Below are positions 1 through 7,157 of a stretch of 8,655 bases of DNA, in pieces. The DNA lies in assembly GCA_021819255.1 (NCBI GenBank), contig JAKART010000072.1:1-8655 (forward strand). Direction: 5' to 3'. Positions within the stretch are counted from its first letter, which is position 1; each line of letters starts with the position of its first letter. The notes under the pieces were generated by a model. It saw nothing but the letters and a program-made list of their open reading frames with translations. It made no database searches and was not told the DNA's origin. This stretch comes from Acidobacteriota bacterium. Its GTDB lineage: Bacteria > Acidobacteriota > Terriglobia > Terriglobales > Acidobacteriaceae. A program made the position numbers and the translations under genes.

Positions 1-5
1 CCGAT

Positions 6-3000
6 CTATTCGCGTCCGTTGCCGACTGGAATCAGACGGAAAAGTCCAGTGTCCAGCTCCCAGTCCGCCTGGCTCCGTAGTGAGTTCCTCCCTGCGGTTC
101 CATAGGTGTAGCCTTGCGGGACCGCATAGGCCGCGGTATTGAACCACTCGCTAAACGTAGGCTTGGAGAGATGGGGATTCCCTACGATGTCCAGATACTC
201 CGTGCCGTTCCCAGTGTTCGGAATATCGCTACTGATGACCGGAGTGTACGGGAGACCGGAATGAGCCTGGAAGATGTTGTTAATCTGCCAGTTCCCAAGG
301 ATGTAATCGAGGAAGTGGTTCTTGGTGGAATATTTCTCCCCCCTGCCAATGGGTACATGATAGAGCATATCGACGGAGAACTGGTTGGTTACGTCATATC
401 CTGCCACAGAGCGGCTACCATAACCACAGATGTCGTAAGGATCCTGCGCATTCGTACCTTCGGAGCCCCACCATCCATCGGTTCCGCAGTCCATGGTTTT
501 CGACCACGTGTAGGCAACATTGTAAGACCAGCCATTTGTGAAGTTGCGGACCAAGGACAGTTGAAGGCCATTGTAGCTCGACTTGCCTACAGGCCGATCA
601 TATGGGGTGATGGCCATATAGGGATATAAGGCTCGGGACTGTGGATCGCCGGGACCGGGCGTGAGAGCCGTGTTGTAAGGCCCTCCGTAGTCAAGGCGTT
701 GCGAGGCCATGCCTACATAGGTTATCGTGGCTGCTGTATTGCTGCTCAACTGCCGTTCGATGCCGATGTTGTATTGCTCGGATCTAGGTAGCAATCTGTT
801 GGGGGAGTAGAAATTGCCCGTCTGAAAGAAGGGCGTCGGGGCCGGCAGAAAGGTGCTGTTGCCAAGTGGATTGTGAGCAGTTATGGTTGGGGTCGCCGAT
901 GTGGAACTGGGAAGATTGAGATCGGCTGGGGCGTTGAAGATGCCTACATCTGGCCACGTTGATGAGACGTTCTGAGTCATTTGGTTAATGGAAGCCCAGC
1001 TATCATAGACAACACCGAAGGCTCCTCTTACAACGGTCTTATTCCCGATCATATAGGCAAAGCCCAGGCGTGGGCCAAAGTTAGAATATTCGTTGATTGC
1101 GAGCTTGTCGTTGGTAGACAACACGACATGGGCAGGCAAGGTGCCATTGCCTGGTATGCATGGAGCAACCTGGATAGAGTCGCAGGAAGGTGGAAGTGCC
1201 TGTAGTTTGTATGTCCCATTGGAGAAGTCATAGTCACCAATATAAGGGCCGCCATGAGCAGCGTTCAATGATTGCTTGCCAAAAGGCGGGAAGAATTGCA
1301 CGTCATAGCGTAGGCCATAGTTTAATGTGAGCTTCGGTGTGGCTTTCCAGGAGTCCTGGGCATATCCATATGCGACGCCACCGGGACGAGTCTGGACCTC
1401 AGAGTTCACAAAATAGTAGTAATCGGGAACGTCAAGAAGAAATGACGCAAGAGCATCGCCTTGGTTGACGGTGTCCGCTGGATTGGGATCGGCTGTATTC
1501 TGCGCCCCAAAGCCTTCATATGGGAAGGCAGTGCCGGCAGCGTTGAAGATGCTTGTGTAGCCCGCACCGAAGCGCAGTGTGTGAGTCCGCCACGTCTTGT
1601 CCACGTTGCCACTGTATTCCCAATCGTCGGTTGCTGTGTTCGTGTTGGAATATTCACCAGGATTATTGCTATACCCGTTGATGGACATATCGGGAAGAGG
1701 CACGACATTCGGTAAGATGACCCATTTGCTGATTGTCGGTGCGAGGTTCAGCTCCTGGGTGATGGCGGTAGTAGATTTAGTGAAGAAATACGAGGTGTCC
1801 ATATACATGGTGGCATGGGCGATCTGGACTTGAAGGACGAGATTTGGATTGAAGACGTGCACATAGCTCCCACCCCAGTTGCGCGAAGGGATGGCGACCG
1901 TTTCAGGGTCCCCAGGGAGTCCGGCGGACTCAGTCACAGTGCTATTGAGGGCGCTATAGTGGAAAAACGCCGAGTCGTCCGCTCCAAACGTATGATCGAT
2001 CCGAATGTCCCATTCGTTTTGTCTCTGGCCGAGCGGTGTTGTGTCCAGAGCATTGTCCCCAGAGCTGTCAAATACCGCCCCTGGGGTGGGGTAGGCGAAC
2101 TGGGCATAATTGACGAGGCTGTTGTCGATCAGAGATGCTGGAATCTGGTTGCCGGGGAAGGGATCGCCGATGAACTGTCCGGGAACTAATGGATTGGGTC
2201 GGAAGGTGAAAGGGTTGTAAATCTGAGTGGGCCAGTCGCTCAAGTTCCCGGAAAGTTCGGTAGCGGTTGGAATGTGCAACGGAGTGTCGGTGATCTGGCT
2301 GTAGCGGAAGCCCTGATATGCGCCGAAGAAGAATGTCCTGTTCTTCCCGTTATAGAGCTTTGGAAGAATGACGGGGCCTCCAACAGATCCGCCAAATTGG
2401 TTCTGGCTGTAGGGGGTTTTGGGAACATCTTTTGGAAGAAAATAGAAGCGGGCATCAAAGATCTGGTTGCGGGCATACTCCCATGCTGAGCCGTGCAAAT
2501 GATTGGTGCCAGACTTTGTGGTTACGTTGATGACGCCGCCCAATACGCCACCGTACTCGGCGCTGTCAGTGTGTGAAACCACCTTGAATTCCTGAATGGC
2601 ATCGATAATGGGCGGCACCGCATAGGTGCTGATAAACTCTCCGAAGTCATCCATGCCGTCCGCGAGAAAGAAGTTGCTCCGATTGGTCTGGCCATTGATC
2701 GCAGGGAAAACGGTATCGGAGCCGATCGGCGCAGCTACCATCCAGCCGCCTCCAGACCCTACGGCCCCCTCGTTGGCATTCTGGCCGGTGCTAACCGGCG
2801 AGACTCCTGGGGTGAGAGTGAGAAGCTGCGTGAAATTGCGGCCATTCAGAGGAATGTCATTTACTTCTTGCGTTGTAATGACGGTGCCCAGGCTTGCGCT
2901 TGACGTCTCTAGTTGGGGCGTTGCCGATTGCACCGTGATAGTCGTCTGTGTGGGACCCACTTTCAACGAGAAGTTGATGGTTGCGACCTGGCCGACCGTC

Positions 3001-3314
3001 AGGGTGAACTGAGAAACTTCCCTCAAGCCAAAACCGGGCGCAGTTGCTCTTATTGTGTACTGTCCTGGGTTCACATCAAAGATGGAGTACACGCCGGAGG
3101 CATTCGAGACGGTCGTGTTCTCTACTGAAGTTTGAGTGTTTCGCAGCACGATTGTGGCGTGTGGAACAACAGCGCCAGAGGAGTCCCGTACCGTTCCGTT
3201 AACGGAGGCTGAGGATAGTTGCGCATGACTTTGTCCTGTGGCGAGCAGAAGCAACGCAGAGACGATAAGGAGAGAGGCGAACCGGTTCTGTGCAACACGC
3301 GGGAATGGTTTCAT
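6..3314 (-). CDS. Oar-like TonB-dependent receptor, C-terminally truncated
   Basis: Outer-membrane, TonB-energised transporter of the large Oar-like family with an N-terminal carboxypeptidase-regulatory-like (Ig-fold) domain; such receptors are thought to import oligosaccharides, peptides or metal chelates, and the substrate cannot be read here. Using the ATG at 3312-3314 the protein has 1,102 residues. Residues 1-32 form a signal peptide (MKPFPRV..., hydrophobic core SLLIVSALLLLATG, cleavage near SHA-Q). Residues about 36-118 are the regulatory-like domain (VNGTVRDSSGAVVPHATIVL, then SGVYSIFDVNPGQYTIRATAPGF). The plug follows at about 120-270, with NDIPLNGRNFTQLLTLTPGV and GGVINVTTKSGTN, and the barrel after that (NQFGGSVGGPVILPK, RTFFFGAYQGFR). 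An in-frame ATG at 3401 would add 29 residues before the signal peptide; I rejected it because the internal start gives a clean signal peptide and has an AGGTG upstream. Oddity: the protein stops at TAG (6-8) just after the AGRNSLR...FRLIPVGNGR stretch. Relatives normally continue about 60-70 residues to an aromatic C-terminal strand, so folding and insertion may fail. Confidence 0.9.
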   Translation of the reverse strand: MKPFPRVAQNRFASLLIVSALLLLATGQSHAQLSSASVNGTVRDSSGAVVPHATIVLRNTQTSVENTTVSNASGVYSIFDVNPGQYTIRATAPGFGLREVSQFTLTVGQVATINFSLKVGPTQTTITVQSATPQLETSSASLGTVITTQEVNDIPLNGRNFTQLLTLTPGVSPVSTGQNANEGAVGSGGGWMVAAPIGSDTVFPAINGQTNRSNFFLADGMDDFGEFISTYAVPPIIDAIQEFKVVSHTDSAEYGGVLGGVINVTTKSGTNHLHGSAWEYARNQIFDARFYFLPKDVPKTPYSQNQFGGSVGGPVILPKLYNGKNRTFFFGAYQGFRYSQITDTPLHIPTATELSGNLSDWPTQIYNPFTFRPNPLVPGQFIGDPFPGNQIPASLIDNSLVNYAQFAYPTPGAVFDSSGDNALDTTPLGQRQNEWDIRIDHTFGADDSAFFHYSALNSTVTESAGLPGDPETVAIPSRNWGGSYVHVFNPNLVLQVQIAHATMYMDTSYFFTKSTTAITQELNLAPTISKWVILPNVVPLPDMSINGYSNNPGEYSNTNTATDDWEYSGNVDKTWRTHTLRFGAGYTSIFNAAGTAFPYEGFGAQNTADPNPADTVNQGDALASFLLDVPDYYYFVNSEVQTRPGGVAYGYAQDSWKATPKLTLNYGLRYDVQFFPPFGKQSLNAAHGGPYIGDYDFSNGTYKLQALPPSCDSIQVAPCIPGNGTLPAHVVLSTNDKLAINEYSNFGPRLGFAYMIGNKTVVRGAFGVVYDSWASINQMTQNVSSTWPDVGIFNAPADLNLPSSTSATPTITAHNPLGNSTFLPAPTPFFQTGNFYSPNRLLPRSEQYNIGIERQLSSNTAATITYVGMASQRLDYGGPYNTALTPGPGDPQSRALYPYMAITPYDRPVGKSSYNGLQLSLVRNFTNGWSYNVAYTWSKTMDCGTDGWWGSEGTNAQDPYDICGYGSRSVAGYDVTNQFSVDMLYHVPIGRGEKYSTKNHFLDYILGNWQINNIFQAHSGLPYTPVISSDIPNTGNGTEYLDIVGNPHLSKPTFSEWFNTAAYAVPQGYTYGTAGRNSLRSQADWELDTGLFRLIPVGNGRE

Positions 3315-3326
3315 GGCGCAAATTAT

Positions 3327-3333
3327 CACCTTT
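3327..3333 (-). promoter_or_regulatory. Ribosome-binding site deciding the receptor start
   Basis: On the minus strand this reads AAAGGTG, ending 12 bases before the ATG at 3312-3314. The spacing is a little long, but together with the signal peptide that follows it favours this ATG over the longer in-frame start at 3401. Confidence 0.5.
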
Positions 3334-3502
3334 CGAAGGTTTTCAACAGCGTCGATACGCATCCCGCATATCGGAGGAAAACAATCAACGCTGGATTCCA
3401 AAATCCAACGGGTGGCGATTCAGCCGACGAATTGGCAGCGCCAATCCATCAGCCTGGATGACGCGTATCAAGAACGCTTGGCCCAAATTCAGAGTGCCTT
3501 CC

Positions 3503-3531
3503 TGTATACATAATGCTAGTGTGAGATGCAA
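3503..3531 (-). promoter_or_regulatory. Possible promoter of the receptor gene
   Basis: On the minus strand TTGCAT (3526-3531) and TATACA (3503-3508) are separated by exactly 17 bases, which resembles a sigma-70-type promoter. Each box matches the consensus only partly (3 of 6 and 4 of 6). Transcription from here would give a leader of about 180 bases before the receptor ATG at 3314. The -10 lies inside the 8-bp perfect palindrome TGTATACA (3503-3510), so a bound regulator could block it. This is the best candidate I see in the gap, but weak matches like this arise by chance. Confidence 0.3.
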
Positions 3532-3640
3532 GGGAAATCTTTGCGTCCGGCGCCATCGGGGATGTTTGAGCCGGGCGGAAGTCGAGGCTGGTGTTGGTAA
3601 GTGGTTGATAGTAAGTAAGTTAATGAGACTTTTCTGTTAT

Positions 3641-3664
3641 GACGCCGGCCAGAGCCGAGGCGTC
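3641..3664. repeat. Short inverted repeat (GACGCC/GGCGTC)
   Basis: GACGCC at 3641-3646 pairs with GGCGTC at 3659-3664. The intervening 12 bases contain GGC and GCC, which could extend the stem with a small bulge. There is no T-run on either side, so it does not look like an intrinsic terminator. Its function is unknown and it may be chance in GC-rich DNA. Confidence 0.35.
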
Positions 3665-3940
3665 AACGGAGCCTGGGGTTGAGCACTCTCAGGTGTCAAC
3701 GAAGGCAATGATGGAGAGGTGGCCAGTTTGAAAGTCTCTTCCCGTCCCGCCCTGGAGCAGGGGTGCAGTTCCTTCGTCTGGCCCAAGCCCTTTGGATAGA
3801 ATTTGGGTCCGGCGAGTTGGGCTGAAGGCCGAGCCGGAGGGCTCCCGCAGTTTTGATTCTCCCTCTCACCCCGTTGACCCGGTGCGGCCGAGATTGCCCA
3901 TCACAGGCACGTCTGTGGATCGCGGTTCCTGGCGAAGCAT

Positions 3941-3959
3941 CTGGCCGAAACCAGGCCAG
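3941..3959. repeat. Short hairpin (CTGGCC/GGCCAG)
   Basis: A perfect 6-bp stem with a 7-base loop (3947-3953) lies in the middle of the long gap. No T-run follows on either strand, so a terminator role is unlikely. It may be part of a transcript leader or fortuitous. Confidence 0.35.
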
Positions 3960-4162
3960 GAAAAGATCGTTATCCCCTGAATCATGTGTAGCCTGAGGTC
4001 ACGGGCGCGAGCGGTCTGTCCTCTGGACAAAGATGCGTTGGCTCAACCCTTAGTTGAAGACGCGGTTCGGCAGCGTTCAGCAAAGGCACAACACCGTGGC
4101 ATCCTCACCCATTCTGCTTTGCGCCTCAATCATCCGCTCTCCGGTGCCGAGGGCAAAGACGA

Positions 4163-4191
4163 CGCCGGAGCAGGCTCATCCCGCTCCGGCG
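4163..4191 (-). terminator. Probable terminator of the beta-helix gene
   Basis: A perfect 9-bp stem, CGCCGGAGC (4163-4171) with GCTCCGGCG (4183-4191), encloses an 11-base loop. It begins 26 bases after the TAG stop of the minus-strand gene at 4218. Read on the minus strand, the stem is followed by TCGTCTTTG, a weak and interrupted T-tract. Position and stem strength support termination, or at least 3'-end stabilisation; the poor T-run keeps it from being a textbook Rho-independent terminator. Confidence 0.5.
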
Positions 4192-4217
4192 CTCGCGGCC
4201 ACGTTCCAATCACAAAG

Positions 4218-5882
4218 CTACTCGATAGCGCCGATCCAGTATCCGGTTGTAGGCAGCGGATTCCCCAGAAAGTCCGTTGTGCCCATGGAGCACCCGCTGA
4301 TTCCTGTGCAGACATCGGTTCCACCGCCGATTGCCGGAGAGCCCGACTGTGGCGTAAATTGCGTTGTCGGCCACACGTTCGCGACATCGTAACTCGGCTC
4401 CGGCAGCAGCGGATTTGAGATCACGGAATTCGCGTCCTGCCCGGTCGCGCTCTGATACGTCGCCAGGCTCGTGTAAGTCGTGCCGCCATACTCAAAGGAG
4501 TATTGTGTAGCGTTCGGACCGTAATACAGGTTGTAGTCCGCAGTCATCGGTTTGGCTGCATCGATGAGGTATGGCGTTGTCAATGGCGTGTAGACAATAT
4601 TGTTCTCAAAGAAATCCGGGTTCGAGCCACTGAACGTGGCAGACTTATCGGTCAACTCATAGGTGCTGGCCGGCGTAGCTGTCCAGTAGCTTGTATTGTC
4701 ATAAATCTCAACGCCGTTCAGTGAGCCGCTATTCCAGGTCGACAGCAGAAAATCTCCATAATTGATACTTGTGCTTTCGGCATCGTTATTGACGCAGACG
4801 TTGAATCGGATGATGCTATTTACAGTGGGCTCGCTTCCCGCGCCAAATACGGAGACGCAATATCCCTTGTTGTCGTGGATGTAGTTCCGTTCCACTGTGA
4901 TGTTGCGGTTCAAATAATCGATATCGATCCCCCCGCCGTCGCCCGCCCAGCTGGTATTGTTGTATGACTCGTTCTGCGAGATATCCGCGCCTATGGTGTT
5001 CCACACCCAAAGCGCTCCGGGAGTGCTGCCCGTACAGTTCGGGCACTCGCCCGACTGCGTCACCACGTTGTTGTTCAGCGTCACATTTTCGGCGTCCGTC
5101 ACCAGCAGCCCGTCACCGTAGACATTTTCTACGTGCGAATTGGTTACCGAGATATTTTGTCCTTTCGGACCGGTATACGCGCCATGCTGCCCGGCCTGGA
5201 TAAAGATTCCCTCGCCGGCCGTGGTGTTCTCCGCAGTCACATAGGAAAGATTGACATTGCTGATGGTCGAACTGCTGGTCTTATCCGTAATCAACCCGAT
5301 CTCGCCACCGACGGCTCTCTGAGTAGAAACCAAAGTCGCCCCTGTCGCCGTCACATTGGTGATCGTCAGGCCGGTTACGGTATTGCCGCTCAAAGCCTTC
5401 GCCACCAGGCTCCAGTTCTCGCCCCCCTGCAGGTAGAGATTTTCAATCGTCCAGTACGACTGGTTGGTAAGATAGAAGGCCGCGTTGTTTGTCGACCCAC
5501 CATCAAGGATCGGCAGAGCACCCGTTCCATAATCCGTCACTGTGATTGGCGCGCTGGACTTGCCAGACCCGCTCGGGGAGAACATTCCGTTGCAAGTCAT
5601 CCCGCTTTTGAAATAAATTGTGTCTCCCGCCGAATAGCTGTGCCCATTGGCGGATGCAAGGTTGTTCCAGGGAGTGCTTTCAGTCCCATTGCCGTTGGAG
5701 GATTGGCTGCAATCCACATAATAAGAGTGTGTCCCCCCGCTGGCTTTGGCAGTCTCTCCTGGCGAAGTAGCGGCGCCGGAAGAAGCATTGCCGGCCGGGC
5801 TACCCGTGCAGCCGGCCGTCACGGCGGTCAGCACGATGGTGAGAATCAAACAAGCTTTTGTTGTGCCGTTTGCGTTGTGCAT
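4218..5882 (-). CDS. Right-handed parallel beta-helix lipoprotein
   Basis: A 554-residue secreted protein, probably lipid-anchored, that may bind or cleave a polysaccharide. Residues 1-25 form a lipoprotein-type signal: KACLILTIVLTA, then VTAGC with the modifiable Cys at 25. The -3 residue is Thr, not the usual Leu/Val, so plain signal-peptidase cleavage is possible. A low-complexity Gly/Ser/Ala linker runs to about 52. Then comes the usual opening of beta-helix proteins, YYVDCSQ... with TPWNNL and SAGDTIYFKSG (54-94), and short repeats of the beta-helix type such as NISVTNSHVENVYGDGLLV, ENVTLNNNVVTQSG and NITVERNYIHDNKG (about 140-430). The C-terminus (SGSPAIGGG... to TTGYWIGAIE) resembles the closing motif of such proteins, so it looks full length. 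The ATG at 5880-5882 is fixed: an in-frame TGA lies at 5898-5900 and AGAGGA sits 10 bases upstream. No catalytic residues can be assigned; a polysaccharide lyase or hydrolase is plausible but unproven. Confidence 0.85.
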   Translation of the reverse strand: MHNANGTTKACLILTIVLTAVTAGCTGSPAGNASSGAATSPGETAKASGGTHSYYVDCSQSSNGNGTESTPWNNLASANGHSYSAGDTIYFKSGMTCNGMFSPSGSGKSSAPITVTDYGTGALPILDGGSTNNAAFYLTNQSYWTIENLYLQGGENWSLVAKALSGNTVTGLTITNVTATGATLVSTQRAVGGEIGLITDKTSSSTISNVNLSYVTAENTTAGEGIFIQAGQHGAYTGPKGQNISVTNSHVENVYGDGLLVTDAENVTLNNNVVTQSGECPNCTGSTPGALWVWNTIGADISQNESYNNTSWAGDGGGIDIDYLNRNITVERNYIHDNKGYCVSVFGAGSEPTVNSIIRFNVCVNNDAESTSINYGDFLLSTWNSGSLNGVEIYDNTSYWTATPASTYELTDKSATFSGSNPDFFENNIVYTPLTTPYLIDAAKPMTADYNLYYGPNATQYSFEYGGTTYTSLATYQSATGQDANSVISNPLLPEPSYDVANVWPTTQFTPQSGSPAIGGGTDVCTGISGCSMGTTDFLGNPLPTTGYWIGAIE

Positions 5883-5892
5883 GTTTGCGTCG

Positions 5893-5898
5893 TCCTCT
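5893..5898 (-). promoter_or_regulatory. Ribosome-binding site of the beta-helix gene
   Basis: AGAGGA on the minus strand, 10 bases before the ATG at 5880-5882. The only upstream in-frame codons end at a TGA overlapping this site, so the start is well defined. Confidence 0.65.
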
Positions 5899-6102
5899 CA
5901 GCAGGCATTCGACCTGCGTTCCTTTCAGCATGATGGAATCGATTGCAACGTTGCGACCGCGCCCAACGGAGAGACGCAGATGCCGGAATGAGACCTTGTT
6001 GGTATCGTTGCTGTCCAACAAGAATCTCGATTGCCTGTGCCGTCAAGCATCCTGTTGAGGAATCCGGTGCAACGGATGAGATCGATTACATTTGCTGAGG
6101 AC

Positions 6103-6130
6103 GATATAAGAGGATATCTTTTGCTGTCAA
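6103..6130 (-). promoter_or_regulatory. Promoter of the beta-helix gene
   Basis: On the minus strand a perfect -35 TTGACA (6125-6130) is followed after 16 bases by TATATC (6103-6108), matching the -10 consensus at 4 of 6 positions. The surrounding sequence is AT-rich compared with the rest of the window. Transcription would start near 6097 and give a leader of about 215 bases before the ATG at 5882. This is the strongest promoter-like signal in the window. It implies that the beta-helix gene is transcribed separately from the dehydrogenase gene upstream. Confidence 0.55.
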
Positions 6131-6131
6131 T

Positions 6132-6149
6132 GTTTACTCAATTGTTAAC
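6132..6149. promoter_or_regulatory. Operator-like imperfect inverted repeat
   Basis: GTTTAC (6132-6137) and GTTAAC (6144-6149) are inverted copies with 5 of 6 positions pairing and a 6-base AT-rich spacer. The site abuts the -35 box at 6125-6130 on its upstream side, where an activator commonly binds. No regulator gene is in the window, so the identity of any binding protein is unknown. Confidence 0.3.
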
Positions 6150-6188
6150 TATCGGTTGGCCGTTACCAGGTGCTCCGCACGGTCCGGC

Positions 6189-7157
6189 TCACAACTCTAC
6201 AACGGCTTTCATCACATTTGGCCGAGCGAGCAGAGACTCAAATGTGGTCATCACATCGGAAAGTCGAAGGCGGTCGGTGATCCAATGAGCCGTATCGATT
6301 TTGCCTTCTTCGATCAACCGGATGATCCTTGGAAATTGGCCGAGACTGTTGCGGCTGGCGAGCAAGGTTACTTCTTTGCGATGGAACAGGGAGTCGTCGA
6401 TCGATACCGGCTCGCTTGTGAGACCAACATAAACGAGGGAACCTCCGGGTGCAACGCAGTCCAAGCTTGCCGCCATGGCAAGGGCGTTGCCCGTCGCATC
6501 AAAGACGACATCCGCTTGCCTGTCCGCAGCGGTCGGCGAGGTGGGGTACCCCATTCGCTCCGCAAAGGCTCTTCGCCATTCGATCTTCTCGACAAGATGA
6601 ACATGAACTCCGAGCGCCGAGGCAAATTGAGCCACCGCCATTCCGATCGGACCTGCACCCACAATCATCGCTTCCCCGCCATCCTTGAGTCCACTGCGTG
6701 CCACAGCGTGTGCGCCGATTCCGAGCATTTCCACTAAAGCCAACTGATCGAGGGTCAAGACTACCGACTTGTGCAGCAGGCTGATAGGGACAGATAGAAG
6801 CTCCTGCATTCCTCCATCCACATGGATCCCAAGAATTTGGAGATGTTCACAGCAGTTGTTTCGCCCTTTTGCGCATGCCCGGCAGGCGCCGCAGCGGATG
6901 TAGGGTTCAATGGCGCAACGATCTCCCTTTCGGATTCCGCGGTCGTTCTCCTCAACTTCGACCACGACGCCGGATAGCTCATGGCCGATGACTCGAGGGT
7001 AAGTGTAAATAGGATGGCGTCCTGCAAAAGCATGAAAGTCGCTTCCGCATAAGCCAATTCGTTCGATTTTGACGACTGCATGGCCCTGAGCCGCGCTGGC
7101 TTCAGGAACGATCCGTTCTGCAAACTTCCCGGGCGATTCTAAGATGATCTGTCTCAT
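6189..7157 (-). CDS. Zinc-dependent medium-chain dehydrogenase (polyol/sugar-acid type)
   Basis: A 322-residue cytoplasmic oxidoreductase of the zinc-containing alcohol dehydrogenase family (threonine/sorbitol dehydrogenase-like; relatives include L-gulonate, L-galactonate and polyol dehydrogenases). It probably oxidises a sugar-derived alcohol with NAD+. Catalytic zinc ligands are visible: Cys37 in GLCGSDFH, His59-Glu60 in GHE, and Glu143. The structural-zinc loop carries Cys89, Cys92, Cys95 and Cys103. The Rossmann motif GAGPIG is at 167-172, and Glu190 at the end of the next strand suggests NAD over NADP. Between that Glu and the conserved DVVFDATG (216-223) the chain is about a dozen residues shorter than usual, which explains a length below the usual 335-345. 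The ATG at 7155-7157 is the only possible start, since an in-frame TAA lies at 7170-7172; its ribosome-binding site is weak (AAAAAGAAC). The substrate is not determinable from sequence, and neighbouring genes suggest carbohydrate catabolism only loosely. Confidence 0.88.
   Translation of the reverse strand: MRQIILESPGKFAERIVPEASAAQGHAVVKIERIGLCGSDFHAFAGRHPIYTYPRVIGHELSGVVVEVEENDRGIRKGDRCAIEPYIRCGACRACAKGRNNCCEHLQILGIHVDGGMQELLSVPISLLHKSVVLTLDQLALVEMLGIGAHAVARSGLKDGGEAMIVGAGPIGMAVAQFASALGVHVHLVEKIEWRRAFAERMGYPTSPTAADRQADVVFDATGNALAMAASLDCVAPGGSLVYVGLTSEPVSIDDSLFHRKEVTLLASRNSLGQFPRIIRLIEEGKIDTAHWITDRLRLSDVMTTFESLLARPNVMKAVVEL

Larger units (their letters stand above)
3315..4162. other. Long intergenic region without a convincing gene
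   Basis: The space between two minus-strand genes is unusually long. Short open frames exist on the plus strand (3290-3682, 3792-3980, 3984-4418), but their translations are rich in Arg, Ser and Pro, show no domain or secretion signal, and overlap real genes on the other strand at both ends. I recognise no RNA gene. The stretch contains the possible receptor promoter at 3503-3531, an inverted repeat GACGCC/GGCGTC at 3641-3664, and a 6-bp hairpin CTGGCC/GGCCAG at 3941-3959. It could be a decayed gene, a long untranslated leader or a small-RNA locus; the sequence alone does not decide. Confidence 0.6.

Noticed and set aside
114..2189. Plus-strand open frames opposite the receptor (e.g. 114-629, 1815-2189)
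   Set aside because: They lie antisense to a strongly supported coding region, have no domain, signal or credible ribosome-binding site, and read as shadow translations.
3315..3401. Longer start for the receptor at 3401
   Set aside because: It would put 29 residues (with two internal Met) in front of a clean signal peptide; the ATG at 3314 has an AGGTG upstream and places the signal peptide at the N-terminus.
5133..5933. 266-residue plus-strand open frame opposite the beta-helix gene
   Set aside because: The composition is Arg/Gly/Ala-rich with no recognisable domain, and the opposite strand has a signal peptide, beta-helix repeats and a fixed start.
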